Made by a program: the position numbers and the translations under genes. A stretch of DNA of 64,000 bases from Sphingomonas edaphi (GTDB lineage: Bacteria; Pseudomonadota; Alphaproteobacteria; Sphingomonadales; Sphingomonadaceae). Numbering within the stretch: position 1 is the stretch's first letter; every line of letters begins with the position of its first letter. The stretch is taken from NCBI RefSeq assembly GCF_003583725.1, contig NZ_QXTF01000003.1, positions 1 through 64,000 of the forward strand. The letters run 5' to 3'. Of this stretch, positions 15,596 through 24,432 are shown in pieces. Under the pieces are notes generated by a model. That model was not told where the DNA came from and made no database searches. It saw nothing but the letters and a program-made list of their open reading frames with translations.

Positions 15596-16489
15596 TTACT
15601 CGCTCCAATCCAGGCCGATGTCCTGATAAAGCCCGCGATCTTCGTCCCAGCGCGGGTTGACCTTCACATGCAGGAACAGGTGGACCTTGCGGCCGAGGTG
15701 TTCGGCGATGGCTTCGCGGGCGGCCTGGCCAATGGCTTTCAGGCGGGCGCCGCCCTTCCCGACGACAATTGCCTTCTGACTGTCGCGCTCGATCAGGATC
15801 TGCTGGTGGATAACCGTTGAGCCGTCCTTGCGATCCTCCCACTTCTCCGTCTCGACGGCCGCGGAATAGGGAACTTCGGCGTGGAGCTGCAGGTAGAGTT
15901 GCTCACGGGTTAGCTCATTGGCCACCATGCGGTCGGTGGCGTCGGTCAACTGGTCTTCAGGGAAGTGCCAAGGGCCTTCGGGCATCGCGGAGGCGAGGTG
16001 CGCCTTAAGATCCGCGACGCCGTCGCCGGTGGTCGAAGAAATCATAAAAATCTGTTCGGGCTTAAGTCGCTCGGCCAGCCGTGCCGCGAGGACTAGCAGG
16101 TCTTCCTTTTTAGCGATGTCGACCTTGTTGAGGACGAGGATCTTGGGCTCCGGCCGGGCCTCGACGCCTTCGATGACCTGCTCAACGCGCGGGCCGACTT
16201 TGGCCGCCGCATCAATAACGAGTACCACGCGGTCGGCGTCCTCGGCGCCTTCCCAGGCGGCCTTGACCATGGCCCGATCAAGCCGGCGATTAGGAGTGAA
16301 GATGCCAGGCGTGTCGACGAGCAAGATCTGCGCGTCGCCCTCTATCGCGATGCCCATCAGGCGGGCGCGGGTGGTCTGCGCCTTGGGACTGACGATCGCG
16401 ACCTTTTGTCCGACCAGGGCGTTTACCAGCGTCGACTTGCCTGCATTCGGCGCGCCGAGGACGGCTACGAGGCCGCAGCGTCGAGTCAT
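15596..16489 (-). CDS. era: GTPase Era
   Basis: 297 residues. G1 GAPNAGKST (about 12-20), G3 DTPGIF, G4 NKVD, and a C-terminal KH domain with VGKGGARLKAIG. Era binds the 3' end of 16S rRNA and helps assemble the 30S subunit. It is the last gene of lepB-rnc-era; its start overlaps the rnc stop by ATGA. Confidence 0.98.
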   Translation of the reverse strand: MTRRCGLVAVLGAPNAGKSTLVNALVGQKVAIVSPKAQTTRARLMGIAIEGDAQILLVDTPGIFTPNRRLDRAMVKAAWEGAEDADRVVLVIDAAAKVGPRVEQVIEGVEARPEPKILVLNKVDIAKKEDLLVLAARLAERLKPEQIFMISSTTGDGVADLKAHLASAMPEGPWHFPEDQLTDATDRMVANELTREQLYLQLHAEVPYSAAVETEKWEDRKDGSTVIHQQILIERDSQKAIVVGKGGARLKAIGQAAREAIAEHLGRKVHLFLHVKVNPRWDEDRGLYQDIGLDWSE

Positions 16490-17148
16490 GAAATCTTCTC
16501 CAGTAGCGCGGCTGCCGCGGCGGTTTCGGCTTCCTGTTTCGAGGCGCCCTCGGCTTCTGCTTCGCCGTGGCGGCCGAGAGTAACCTTCACTTTGAAGCGC
16601 GGGGCGTGGTGCGGGCCGTAGCGGCTGACCAGTTCATAGGCGGGAACGCCCAAGTTCTTCGCGGCCGCCCGTTCCTGAAGCGCGGACTTCGGATGCACCG
16701 GTGCGCGCTTCTGCTCTTCGAGGAAGGGGGCCCAATTGGTGCGCACGAAGCGGTCGGCAGGTTCGAGCCCACCGTCAATGAATAGGGCGCCCAGCACCGC
16801 CTCGACCACGTCTCCTACGACATTGTCGCTGAGGTTGGCATGGTCTTCGCGAGCTTGGCGGCCAAGGCGGATATGGCGCGGCAAATCGAGGTCACGGCCG
16901 ACGTCAGCGCAGGTCTCGCGGGCAACAAGCGCATTGTAGCGGCGGCTCATTTTGCCTTCCGGCTCGCTCGGGAACCGCTCGTACAACCAATGGGCGACGA
17001 CGAGGCCGAGCACCCGGTCGCCGAGGAATTCCAGCCGCTCATAGGTTTCGCGGCCATGACTGCCATGAGTTAGTGCCCGTTCGAACAACTTGGCATCCGA
17101 AGGAGCGCGACCGAGTGTCTCGGCGATGAAAGGGGGGAGCTGGGTCAC
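16486..17148 (-). CDS. rnc: Ribonuclease III
   Basis: 220 residues from GTG 17148. The catalytic signature ERLEFLGDRVLGL (about 36-48) with acidic residues and a second D/E near the end of the nuclease domain, then a double-stranded RNA-binding domain (about 150-220). It cleaves rRNA precursors and structured mRNAs. The GTG start was selected because it forms GTGA with the lepB stop; an upstream in-frame start at 17214 would overlap lepB by 70 bases. Tight coupling with era is typical of the operon. Confidence 0.97.
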   Translation of the reverse strand: MTQLPPFIAETLGRAPSDAKLFERALTHGSHGRETYERLEFLGDRVLGLVVAHWLYERFPSEPEGKMSRRYNALVARETCADVGRDLDLPRHIRLGRQAREDHANLSDNVVGDVVEAVLGALFIDGGLEPADRFVRTNWAPFLEEQKRAPVHPKSALQERAAAKNLGVPAYELVSRYGPHHAPRFKVKVTLGRHGEAEAEGASKQEAETAAAAALLEKIS

Positions 17149-17993
17149 GGGTGGTAGTCGGTCCCGATGCGCTCGGTACGAAGCGCTGTGAACCAGCTGA
17201 TCGGATTGATCCACGAGGCGCTCCCGTCGGTCGACCAGAAGGCAAGCTCGGCGCGGCCGACGATGCGGTCGATGGGCACGAAGCCCATGCCGCCGATTTC
17301 GACCGCATAGCGGCTATCGAGGCTGTCGTCGCGATTATCGCCCATCAGGAAGAGGTGGCCTTCGGGAACGCGGACTGGGCCGAAGACATCGGCCATGCCG
17401 GCGTCGGTCTGGTCGAGCACGGTGAAGCTAGGACCGTTGGGCAATTGCTCGCGGTAAGCAGGATAGACACAACCGGGCCGGCCCTCTGCGTCATCTCGGT
17501 ACATCTGCACGGCGGGCGGGACGACGCGACACGGGCTGTTGGGTGTGATCGGAAGGACCTTGTCCTCGATCGGCTGACGCGGGACTGGGCGGCCGTTGAG
17601 GATGACCTGACCGCCTTGGACAGCGATTGTGTCGCCCGGGAGGCCGATCACGCGCTTCACTACATCGACATCCTCCGGACCCATGAACACGACCACGTCG
17701 CCGCGTTCGGGCGTAGAGCCGAAAACTCGGCCATCGAAGGGCGGGAAGCCGAACGGGAAGCTTACCCGAGCGTAACCATACGGCCATTTGGACACGAACA
17801 GATAATCGCCGATCATCATCGTTGGCAGCATCGAGCCGGACGGAATGCTGAACGGGGCGACGATCAGGCTTCGCAGAACCCAGGCCGCGAACGCCAGAAT
17901 CAGCAGCGATTTCAGGAAGCTGCCGGGCGTTTCCTTGGTCTTTTCGGTAGGCGGCACGGAATAAGCCTTGCGGCGGGAGAAGGGGAAATTCAT
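17145..17993 (-). CDS. lepB: Signal peptidase I
   Basis: 282 residues. One N-terminal membrane segment (about 27-47), then the catalytic Ser in PSGSMLPTM (about residue 54) and the catalytic Lys in VVKRVIGLPGD (about 113); box E GDNRDDSLDSR lies near 221-231. It removes Sec and Tat signal peptides on the periplasmic face. First gene of lepB-rnc-era, divergent from pgi. Confidence 0.97.
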   Translation of the reverse strand: MNFPFSRRKAYSVPPTEKTKETPGSFLKSLLILAFAAWVLRSLIVAPFSIPSGSMLPTMMIGDYLFVSKWPYGYARVSFPFGFPPFDGRVFGSTPERGDVVVFMGPEDVDVVKRVIGLPGDTIAVQGGQVILNGRPVPRQPIEDKVLPITPNSPCRVVPPAVQMYRDDAEGRPGCVYPAYREQLPNGPSFTVLDQTDAGMADVFGPVRVPEGHLFLMGDNRDDSLDSRYAVEIGGMGFVPIDRIVGRAELAFWSTDGSASWINPISWFTALRTERIGTDYHP

Positions 17994-18073
17994 GTCTCGC
18001 CCGCTTTTGAGGGAAGGGCGGGGAAGGTCAAGCGGGGATGGAAATTGCCCCGCGTCCCTCTATGAGGCTGGCG

Positions 18074-19585
18074 ATGGCGAATCTTGACCGCAACGCCGCG
18101 TGGACGGCAATCGAATCCAGCTCGGCAAAGCGGCTGTCAGACCTGTTCGCAGACGACGCGGAGCGGGTAGCGAATCTCAGCCGAAACGTCGCGGGCATCC
18201 ACTTCGATTGGTCGAAGACGCACCTCGACAGCACTCTGCTGTCATCGTTCGAGCTGCTGGCCGAAGCTGCCGGATATAAGGCGGCTCGCGAGACATTGTT
18301 TGCCGGCGGCATCGCGAATGTTACCGAGGGTCGGACTGCGACACACGTTGCCGAGCGCGGTGAGGGCAGTCCTGAGGACAATCGCCTGGCGGCGGAGCGG
18401 CACGGGCGGATGCGCAGCCTGGTCGACGCGATCGAGGGCGGGGCATTCGGCGAAATCGAATCGATTCTTCACATTGGCATTGGTGGGTCGGCGCTGGGTC
18501 CTGACCTGGTCATCGACGCGCTAGGCCGCGATGCCGACCGGTTCGAAGTGCGGGTGCTGGCCAATATCGACGGCGAAGCCTTCGACCGGGCGACCTGGGG
18601 CCTCGATCCTGCATCGACGCTGGTCGTCGCGGTCAGCAAGACCTTCACAACAACGGAAACGCTGACCAATCTGGACGCCGCGCTGGAATGGCTGCGCGAC
18701 GCGGGCGTTAGCGACCCATATGGCCAGGTAATCGCAGTGACTGCTGCACCCGACAAGGCTGTCGAGTTCGGTATCGACGAGACACGCATCCTGCCTTTTG
18801 GCGAGGGCGTGGGCGGACGTTATTCGCTGTGGTCGGCCGTCGGCCTTTCTATCGCGCTGGCGCTCGGCTGGGGGGCGTTCGAGGAGTTGCTCGAGGGCGC
18901 GGCGGAGATGGACCGTCATGTGAAGCTCAGCGACGGCACGGCCAATGTGACGTTGCTGGCGGCCTTCGCCGACCAGTTTTATGCGCAGGTCCGGCATGCT
19001 CAAACGCGCGCCGTCTTCGCCTATGACGAGCGGCTGCAGCTGCTCCCCGACTATCTCCAGCAGCTGGAGATGGAATCAAACGGCAAGTCGGTCACAGCCG
19101 ATGGCGAAGCGTTAAGCCGTGCATCCGCGCCAGTTACGTGGGGCGGGGTCGGCACAGATGCACAGCACGCTGTCTTCCAGCTGCTTCACCAAGGCACTGT
19201 GCCGGTGCCGGTTGAATTTGTCGCCGTGGTCGAGAATGAAGACAGCATGGACCTGCGGCATCACCAGTTGCTGCTCGCCAATTGTTTTGCGCAAGGCGCC
19301 GCGCTGATGGCGGGCCGAGCGAACGAAGATGCGGCGCGGGCTTATCCGGGCGATCGGCCATCCTCGACAATCTTACTGGACCGGCTCGACGCCAGGTCGC
19401 TGGGCGCTCTTATCGCTTTTTACGAGCACCGCACCTTTGCCAATGCGGTCCTTCTAGGCATCAACCCGTTCGACCAGTTCGGCGTGGAGCTGGGCAAGGA
19501 AATTGCTCGCTCGCTCGACGAACCGGAAGGGCGCGTGAAGCTGGACCCGTCGACCCGCGACCTTATCGAAAGGGCTGGACTGTGA
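18074..19585 (+). CDS. pgi: Glucose-6-phosphate isomerase
   Basis: 503 residues from ATG 18074. Conserved blocks include IGIGGSALGPD (about 141), SKTFTTTET (about 195), GVGGRYSLWSAVG and, near the end, NPFDQFGVELGK containing the PGI signature. It interconverts glucose-6- and fructose-6-phosphate. Three in-frame ATGs are possible (18038, 18062, 18074); the last is taken because GAGG (18064-18067) precedes it by 6 bases. It is first of four genes with 1-4 bp overlaps (pgi, gor, oxidoreductase, CoA transferase). Confidence 0.96.
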   Translation: MANLDRNAAWTAIESSSAKRLSDLFADDAERVANLSRNVAGIHFDWSKTHLDSTLLSSFELLAEAAGYKAARETLFAGGIANVTEGRTATHVAERGEGSPEDNRLAAERHGRMRSLVDAIEGGAFGEIESILHIGIGGSALGPDLVIDALGRDADRFEVRVLANIDGEAFDRATWGLDPASTLVVAVSKTFTTTETLTNLDAALEWLRDAGVSDPYGQVIAVTAAPDKAVEFGIDETRILPFGEGVGGRYSLWSAVGLSIALALGWGAFEELLEGAAEMDRHVKLSDGTANVTLLAAFADQFYAQVRHAQTRAVFAYDERLQLLPDYLQQLEMESNGKSVTADGEALSRASAPVTWGGVGTDAQHAVFQLLHQGTVPVPVEFVAVVENEDSMDLRHHQLLLANCFAQGAALMAGRANEDAARAYPGDRPSSTILLDRLDARSLGALIAFYEHRTFANAVLLGINPFDQFGVELGKEIARSLDEPEGRVKLDPSTRDLIERAGL

Positions 19586-20922
19586 CCGACTTCGACCTGT
19601 TTGTGATCGGCGCCGGATCGGGCGGGGTGCGCGCGGCGCGGATCGCCGCGGCCCATGGCGCGAAGGTCGCGGTGGCCGAAGAGCATAAGGTCGGCGGCAC
19701 CTGCGTCATTCGCGGCTGCGTGCCCAAGAAGCTACTCGTCTATGGCGCACATTTCGCCGAGGATCTGAACGACGCGGCGATGTTCGGCTGGGATATACCC
19801 AGCTGCTCGTTCAGTTGGCCGGTGCTGCGGGACAATGTGCTGGCGGAGGTGAGTCGCCTAGAGGGCCTGTACAAGCAGACGCTGTCCAACCACGACGTGA
19901 CCATTTTCCACGAGCGGGCAACGCTCGCTGGTCCGAACGAGGTGCGGCTGGCGTCGGGTAAGACGGTTACCGCAGGAAAAATTCTGATTGCGACGGGCGC
20001 ACGGCCTTTCATGCCCGAAGTCGAGGGCGTGGAGCATGCCATCAGCTCCAACGAGGTGTTTCACCTTGAAAGGCTGCCGAAGAGGATCGTAATCGCCGGT
20101 GGCGGCTATATCGCCAACGAATTTGCTGGGATCTTTCACCAGTTCGGCAGCCATGTCGTCGTCGTGAATCGATCGGAGACGATCCTTCGCGGCTATGACG
20201 AGCAGATGCGTGACCGGTTGCTGCAAATCTCGATGATCAAGGGCATTGAGTTCCGCTTCAACTCCTCGTTCGACAAGATCGAGCGGCGCGATGACGGCAA
20301 GCTGCATTTGTCGATGCGCGGCTGCGATGACCTAGAGGCCGACGCGGTGTTGTTCGCGACAGGGCGCGTGCCAAATGTCGAGGGGCTTGGGCTTGAAGGC
20401 GTCGGTGTCGAGCTTGGCGACAAGGGCCAAGTCAAGGTCGATGCGAACAGCCGCACGAGCGTGCCGTCGATATTCGCGGTCGGCGATGTAACCGACCGCA
20501 TCCAACTAACGCCGGTCGCGATCCGCGAAGGTCATGCCTTCGCCGACACTGAGTTCGGCAAGAAGCCGTGGACGGTAGATTATGGCTGCGTGCCGCACGC
20601 CGTTTTTTCGCACCCGCCGATTGCAGGCGTCGGAATGACCGAGGGCGAGGCGCGCAACAAGCTGGGGCAGGTGCGAACCTACACCAGCGATTTCCGGCCG
20701 ATGAAGAACGTGCTGGCAGGCCGCAACGAGCGCTCGCTTTACAAGCTCGTGGTTGACGCAGCTACCGACGAGGTAGTCGGCATCCATATGATCGGGCCGG
20801 ATGCGCCCGAAATCCTGCAGGCGGCTGCCATCGCGGTGAAGGCCGGCCTCAAGAAGGCCGACTTCGACCAAACGGTTGCCCTTCATCCCACCATGTCCGA
20901 AGAACTGGTCTTGATGCGCTGA
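19582..20922 (+). CDS. gor: Glutathione-disulfide reductase
   Basis: 446 residues from GTG 19582, which overlaps the pgi stop (GTGA). FAD-binding GAGSGGVRAAR (about 10-20), redox-active disulfide GGTCVIRGCVPKK (about 38-50), NAD(P) site GGGYIANEFAG with following basic residues, and the C-terminal HPTMSEE holding the active-site His. The motif pattern and length fit plant/alphaproteobacterial-type NADPH glutathione reductase. gshB in the same window (34140-35087) supplies glutathione. Sharing an operon with pgi may tie NADPH-linked sugar flow to redox repair (inference). Confidence 0.95.
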   Translation: MTDFDLFVIGAGSGGVRAARIAAAHGAKVAVAEEHKVGGTCVIRGCVPKKLLVYGAHFAEDLNDAAMFGWDIPSCSFSWPVLRDNVLAEVSRLEGLYKQTLSNHDVTIFHERATLAGPNEVRLASGKTVTAGKILIATGARPFMPEVEGVEHAISSNEVFHLERLPKRIVIAGGGYIANEFAGIFHQFGSHVVVVNRSETILRGYDEQMRDRLLQISMIKGIEFRFNSSFDKIERRDDGKLHLSMRGCDDLEADAVLFATGRVPNVEGLGLEGVGVELGDKGQVKVDANSRTSVPSIFAVGDVTDRIQLTPVAIREGHAFADTEFGKKPWTVDYGCVPHAVFSHPPIAGVGMTEGEARNKLGQVRTYTSDFRPMKNVLAGRNERSLYKLVVDAATDEVVGIHMIGPDAPEILQAAAIAVKAGLKKADFDQTVALHPTMSEELVLMR

Positions 20923-22508
20923 TGCACGACATTCTTATCATCGGGGCGGGGCACAATGGCCTGACCTGCGCCTATTATCTCGCAAAGAAGGGCCTGAAGG
21001 TCGCAGTGCTGGAGGCCGCCGACAAGGTCGGCGGGGCAGCAGTGACCGACGAGTTCCACCCCGGTTTTCGCAACAGCGCCGCGAGTTACACCGTGTCCCT
21101 GCTGCAGCCAAAGGTCATCCGCGACCTGGAATTGGAGCGGCATGGCCTGAAGGTGGTGCTGCGCAAAATCGACAATTTCCTTCCCGGGCCAAAGCGGAGC
21201 TATTTGCTGTCGGGCCGCAACGGGCTGACACGGTCGGAGCTAGCCCGGCACGTTCCCAGCGATGGAGCGGCGTACGACCGCTACAATGAAGAGCTGGAAA
21301 CAGTTGTCCCGCTGATCCGCAAGTGGCTGTTAAAGGCACCGCCCGAAGCGGGAGCAGGGCTGCGCGGGCTGCCGAGGCTGGCGAGCCTGGGCAGGGACCT
21401 TGTCGGCCTGTCGACGGACGAGGTGCGGACCGTGCACGAGTTCGCTACCAAGAGCGCAGGTGACATCCTTGACCGCTTCTTCGACGGCGAAATGGCCAAG
21501 GCGCTCTTTGCGTTCGATGGCATCGTTGGCAATTTCGCGTCTCCCTACACGCCGGGTACGGCCTATGTGCTGTTGCACCACCTGTTCGGTGAGGCGGCTG
21601 GGGTTCCCGGGGCGTGGGGGCATGCGATAGGTGGCATGGGTGCGATCACGCAGGCGATGGCCAAGGCCTGCCGCGAGGCGGGGGTCGACATCGTCCTTAA
21701 TGCACCGGTCAGCGAAATCATCGTCGAGAAGGGACGTGCCGCGGGCGTGGTTTCGGGCGGCAAGAGCTGGCGCGCGTCGACAGTCGTCGCCGGCGTAAAC
21801 CCGAAGCTGCTGTTCGACCGGCTGGTGCCCAAGGGCACGGTCAGCAACCAGGTCGAGCAGCATTTTCATCACTGGGGCTGTGAAAGCGCGACTTTCCGGA
21901 TGAATGTCGCACTGGACAAGCTGCCGAACTTCCCGGCGCTGCCCGGTCGCGGCGATCACCTGACCGCCGGCATCATCATCGCGCCGAGCATGGACTATAT
22001 GCACCGCGCCCACGCCGACGCCGCGCTCAACGGCTGGTCGTCGCAACCTGTGGTCGAAATGCTGATCCCCTCAACGCTCGACGACAGCCTGTCCCCGAAG
22101 GGCAAGCATGTTGCCAGCCTGTTCTGCCAGCACTTCCGCTACAAGCTGCCGGACGGACGGTCGTGGGATGCCGAGCGTGAAGCGGCGGCCGATACGATTA
22201 TCGCGACGGTCGATGCACACGCACCGGGCTTCGCCAAGTCGGTGATCGCCCGGCAAATCCATTCGCCGCTGGACCTCGAGAGACGCTTCGGCCTGATTGG
22301 CGGCGATATTTTCCACGGCAAGATGGGGTCGGACCAGCTGTTCAGCGCGCGGCCGATGATTGGGGCGTCCAATTACCGGATGCCGCTGCCGGGTCTGTAC
22401 CTGTGTGGATCGGGGGCGCATCCCGGCGGCGGCGTAACCGGGGCACCGGGACATAATGCAGCCCAGGCGATCTTGGACGACCGCAAGCCCTGGGCGCGCC
22501 GCGCATGA
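20922..22508 (+). CDS. FAD-dependent oxidoreductase, PYROXD2/phytoene-desaturase-like
   Basis: 528 residues. The dinucleotide-binding motif IIGAGHNGLTCAYYLAKKG (about residues 5-23) followed by the glutamate of the second strand (VLEAADKVGG) is typical of the CrtI/amine-oxidase superfamily; overall similarity is to the PYROXD2 branch, and the C-terminus carries the conserved YLCGSGAHPGGGVTGAPGH flavin-contacting motif. Substrate is unknown; carotenoid desaturation is not implied because no other crt genes are here. Start overlaps the gor stop by one base. Confidence 0.88.
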   Translation: MHDILIIGAGHNGLTCAYYLAKKGLKVAVLEAADKVGGAAVTDEFHPGFRNSAASYTVSLLQPKVIRDLELERHGLKVVLRKIDNFLPGPKRSYLLSGRNGLTRSELARHVPSDGAAYDRYNEELETVVPLIRKWLLKAPPEAGAGLRGLPRLASLGRDLVGLSTDEVRTVHEFATKSAGDILDRFFDGEMAKALFAFDGIVGNFASPYTPGTAYVLLHHLFGEAAGVPGAWGHAIGGMGAITQAMAKACREAGVDIVLNAPVSEIIVEKGRAAGVVSGGKSWRASTVVAGVNPKLLFDRLVPKGTVSNQVEQHFHHWGCESATFRMNVALDKLPNFPALPGRGDHLTAGIIIAPSMDYMHRAHADAALNGWSSQPVVEMLIPSTLDDSLSPKGKHVASLFCQHFRYKLPDGRSWDAEREAAADTIIATVDAHAPGFAKSVIARQIHSPLDLERRFGLIGGDIFHGKMGSDQLFSARPMIGASNYRMPLPGLYLCGSGAHPGGGVTGAPGHNAAQAILDDRKPWARRA

Positions 22509-23713
22509 GTAAGCCCCTCGCCGGCGTCCGTGTGCTGGATCTCAGCCGCGTGCTGGCGGGCCCTTGGGCGACCCAGCTGCTCGCCGACCTTGGCGCCGAG
22601 GTGATCAAGGTCGAGCGCCCCGGTGAAGGGGACGATACGCGACATTGGGGACCACCTTGGCACGAGCATGATGGGGAAAAAGTCGCCGCCTATTTCCTGG
22701 CCGCGAATCGCGGAAAGCAGTCGGTCGCGATCAATTTCGGCACCGAAGAAGGGGCGGCGCTCGTCCGCAAAATGGCGGCGGACGCAGATGTCGTCGTGGA
22801 GAATTTCAAAGTCGGTGGTCTGAAGAAATTCGGGCTGGACGCCGACAGCCTTCGAGCTGCGAACCCCCGGCTAGTGTACGCGTCGATTACCGGCTTCGGA
22901 CAGGACGGCCCCTATTCCGCGCGGGCCGGCTACGACTATATCATCCAGGGGATGGGCGGGCTGATGAGCCTGACCGGCGTGCCGGACGGGGAGCCGGGCG
23001 GCGGACCGATGAAGGTCGGCGTGGCGGTCGCGGATTTGTTCACCGGCATGTACACTGCCAACGCCATTCTTGCGGCGCTCTACCGGCGCGAACAGACGGG
23101 CGAAGGCGCAACGCTCGACGTGGCGTTATTCGACACGCAGCTTGCCATGCTTGCGAACCAAGCGTCCAATGCACTGGTCAGCGGCGTTGATCCAAAGCGG
23201 CTTGGCGCTGGCCATCCGAACATCGTGCCGTACCAACCGTTCCAAGCGTCGGACCAAGCGATCATTATCGCGGTTGGCAACGACCGGCAGTTCGCGCGGC
23301 TTGCGGAAATATTGGGCCGGACCGAGTGGGCCGCTGATCCCGACTTCGCGACCAACGCCGCCCGCGTCGCCTCGCGCGACCGGTTGGTGCCGATGATTGC
23401 GGAAATCATCGGTTCGAGGTCTGCCGCCCAATGGTTGGATCAGTTGGAACGGGCTGGCATCCCGGCCGGGCCGATCAACACGATCAGCCAGGCGCTGGCT
23501 GACCCGCAGGCAATATATCGCGGTGCGCGCATCCAGGCGGGTGGCGGCGACCTTGGCGAAGTACCGATGGTCGGATGCCCCATCCGCATCGACGGTGAGC
23601 GCAGCGACGCGCCACTGCCGCCGCCAGCGCTCGGCGAGCACGGCCGATTGTTGCGGGAAATGCTCGGCGACGACGAATACCGGCGGCTCAAGGCCGCCGG
23701 CATCGTGGCTTAG
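22505..23713 (+). CDS. CaiB/BaiF-family CoA transferase
   Basis: 402 residues. LAGVRVLDLSRVLAGPW at the N-terminus and the conserved ADVVVENFKVGGLKKFGLD and DYIIQGMGGLMSLTG blocks identify a class III (family III) CoA transferase; the catalytic Asp is expected in the GMGGLMSLTG-to-DLFTGMY region. It moves CoA between carboxylic acids. Specific substrate cannot be assigned. ATGA overlap with the preceding oxidoreductase suggests they act on the same, unidentified, pathway. Convergent with the XpaC-like gene (4-bp overlap). Confidence 0.92.
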   Translation: MSKPLAGVRVLDLSRVLAGPWATQLLADLGAEVIKVERPGEGDDTRHWGPPWHEHDGEKVAAYFLAANRGKQSVAINFGTEEGAALVRKMAADADVVVENFKVGGLKKFGLDADSLRAANPRLVYASITGFGQDGPYSARAGYDYIIQGMGGLMSLTGVPDGEPGGGPMKVGVAVADLFTGMYTANAILAALYRREQTGEGATLDVALFDTQLAMLANQASNALVSGVDPKRLGAGHPNIVPYQPFQASDQAIIIAVGNDRQFARLAEILGRTEWAADPDFATNAARVASRDRLVPMIAEIIGSRSAAQWLDQLERAGIPAGPINTISQALADPQAIYRGARIQAGGGDLGEVPMVGCPIRIDGERSDAPLPPPALGEHGRLLREMLGDDEYRRLKAAGIVA

Positions 23714-24432
23714 TCGATCGCCTCGTCCTTGTACCGGGACTGGATGAAACGGCCCTGTGTTTCGAAGGCGGCGAGGTCGGCCCGGGCCAGTTTCTCCGAG
23801 ATTTCCGTCAGGGCCTGACGCCCCGCGGACAGCGCTTCGACCAAGCGCTGATCAACGCTGACGCCTTCGCCGTCGCGTTCGTTGCGATACGGGGGCGGCA
23901 CATGCAGGTACCGATCGATGAGACCCGGAAGGTGGCTGGACATCAGCCGGCGGGCGTCCTGGGCGCTGGGATCAAGTTCCGGAACCCGCTCCAGCGTCTG
24001 GCGGAGGGCAGGAAGCGCTGCCGAAAGCTGATCCAGTTCAGCCTGCGCGGGCGCAGGAAGCGCGCGGCGTGCACGGAATAGGTAGCTGTCGAAGCGCTGA
24101 ACCATCTGGCCGTTGGGCAAGTCGGGAGTAACGTTGGGCGCCGCGATTTCCTTGTTTCCGCCTACCAGCAGGAGTGCCGCGACACCGACGGCTAAGCCGA
24201 CTGCGGCAAGGAAGCCAAACATTCCGATCGGAACGATCATTCCGATGATGATCGTCGCTAGGCTGATCACGCCTACGGCGATGCCGGCCCGGGTAACGGC
24301 GCGGCCCAGTCCGGCGTTCAGCCGCTGGCGCTCCCGCCGGGCGGCGTCGCGAACGGCACCGCCCCGTTCGTCCAGCTGCTGCATGACGCGGTCGGCGCGG
24401 GCAATCGCCTGGTCGGCTTTGTCAGTCGTCAT
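23710..24432 (-). CDS. XpaC-like membrane protein (partner of TelA)
   Basis: 240 residues. Two adjacent hydrophobic segments (about residues 51-71 and 73-91) anchor it in the membrane; the rest is polar helical. Position directly after a TelA-family gene, with ATGA overlap, matches the xpaC-telA (xpaC-yaaN in Bacillus) pairing, and the layout resembles the 5-bromo-4-chloroindolyl phosphate hydrolysis (XpaC) family. The assignment rests mostly on context. Function of the pair is unclear; it has been linked to toxic-anion and envelope-stress tolerance. Confidence 0.65.
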   Translation of the reverse strand: MTTDKADQAIARADRVMQQLDERGGAVRDAARRERQRLNAGLGRAVTRAGIAVGVISLATIIIGMIVPIGMFGFLAAVGLAVGVAALLLVGGNKEIAAPNVTPDLPNGQMVQRFDSYLFRARRALPAPAQAELDQLSAALPALRQTLERVPELDPSAQDARRLMSSHLPGLIDRYLHVPPPYRNERDGEGVSVDQRLVEALSAGRQALTEISEKLARADLAAFETQGRFIQSRYKDEAID

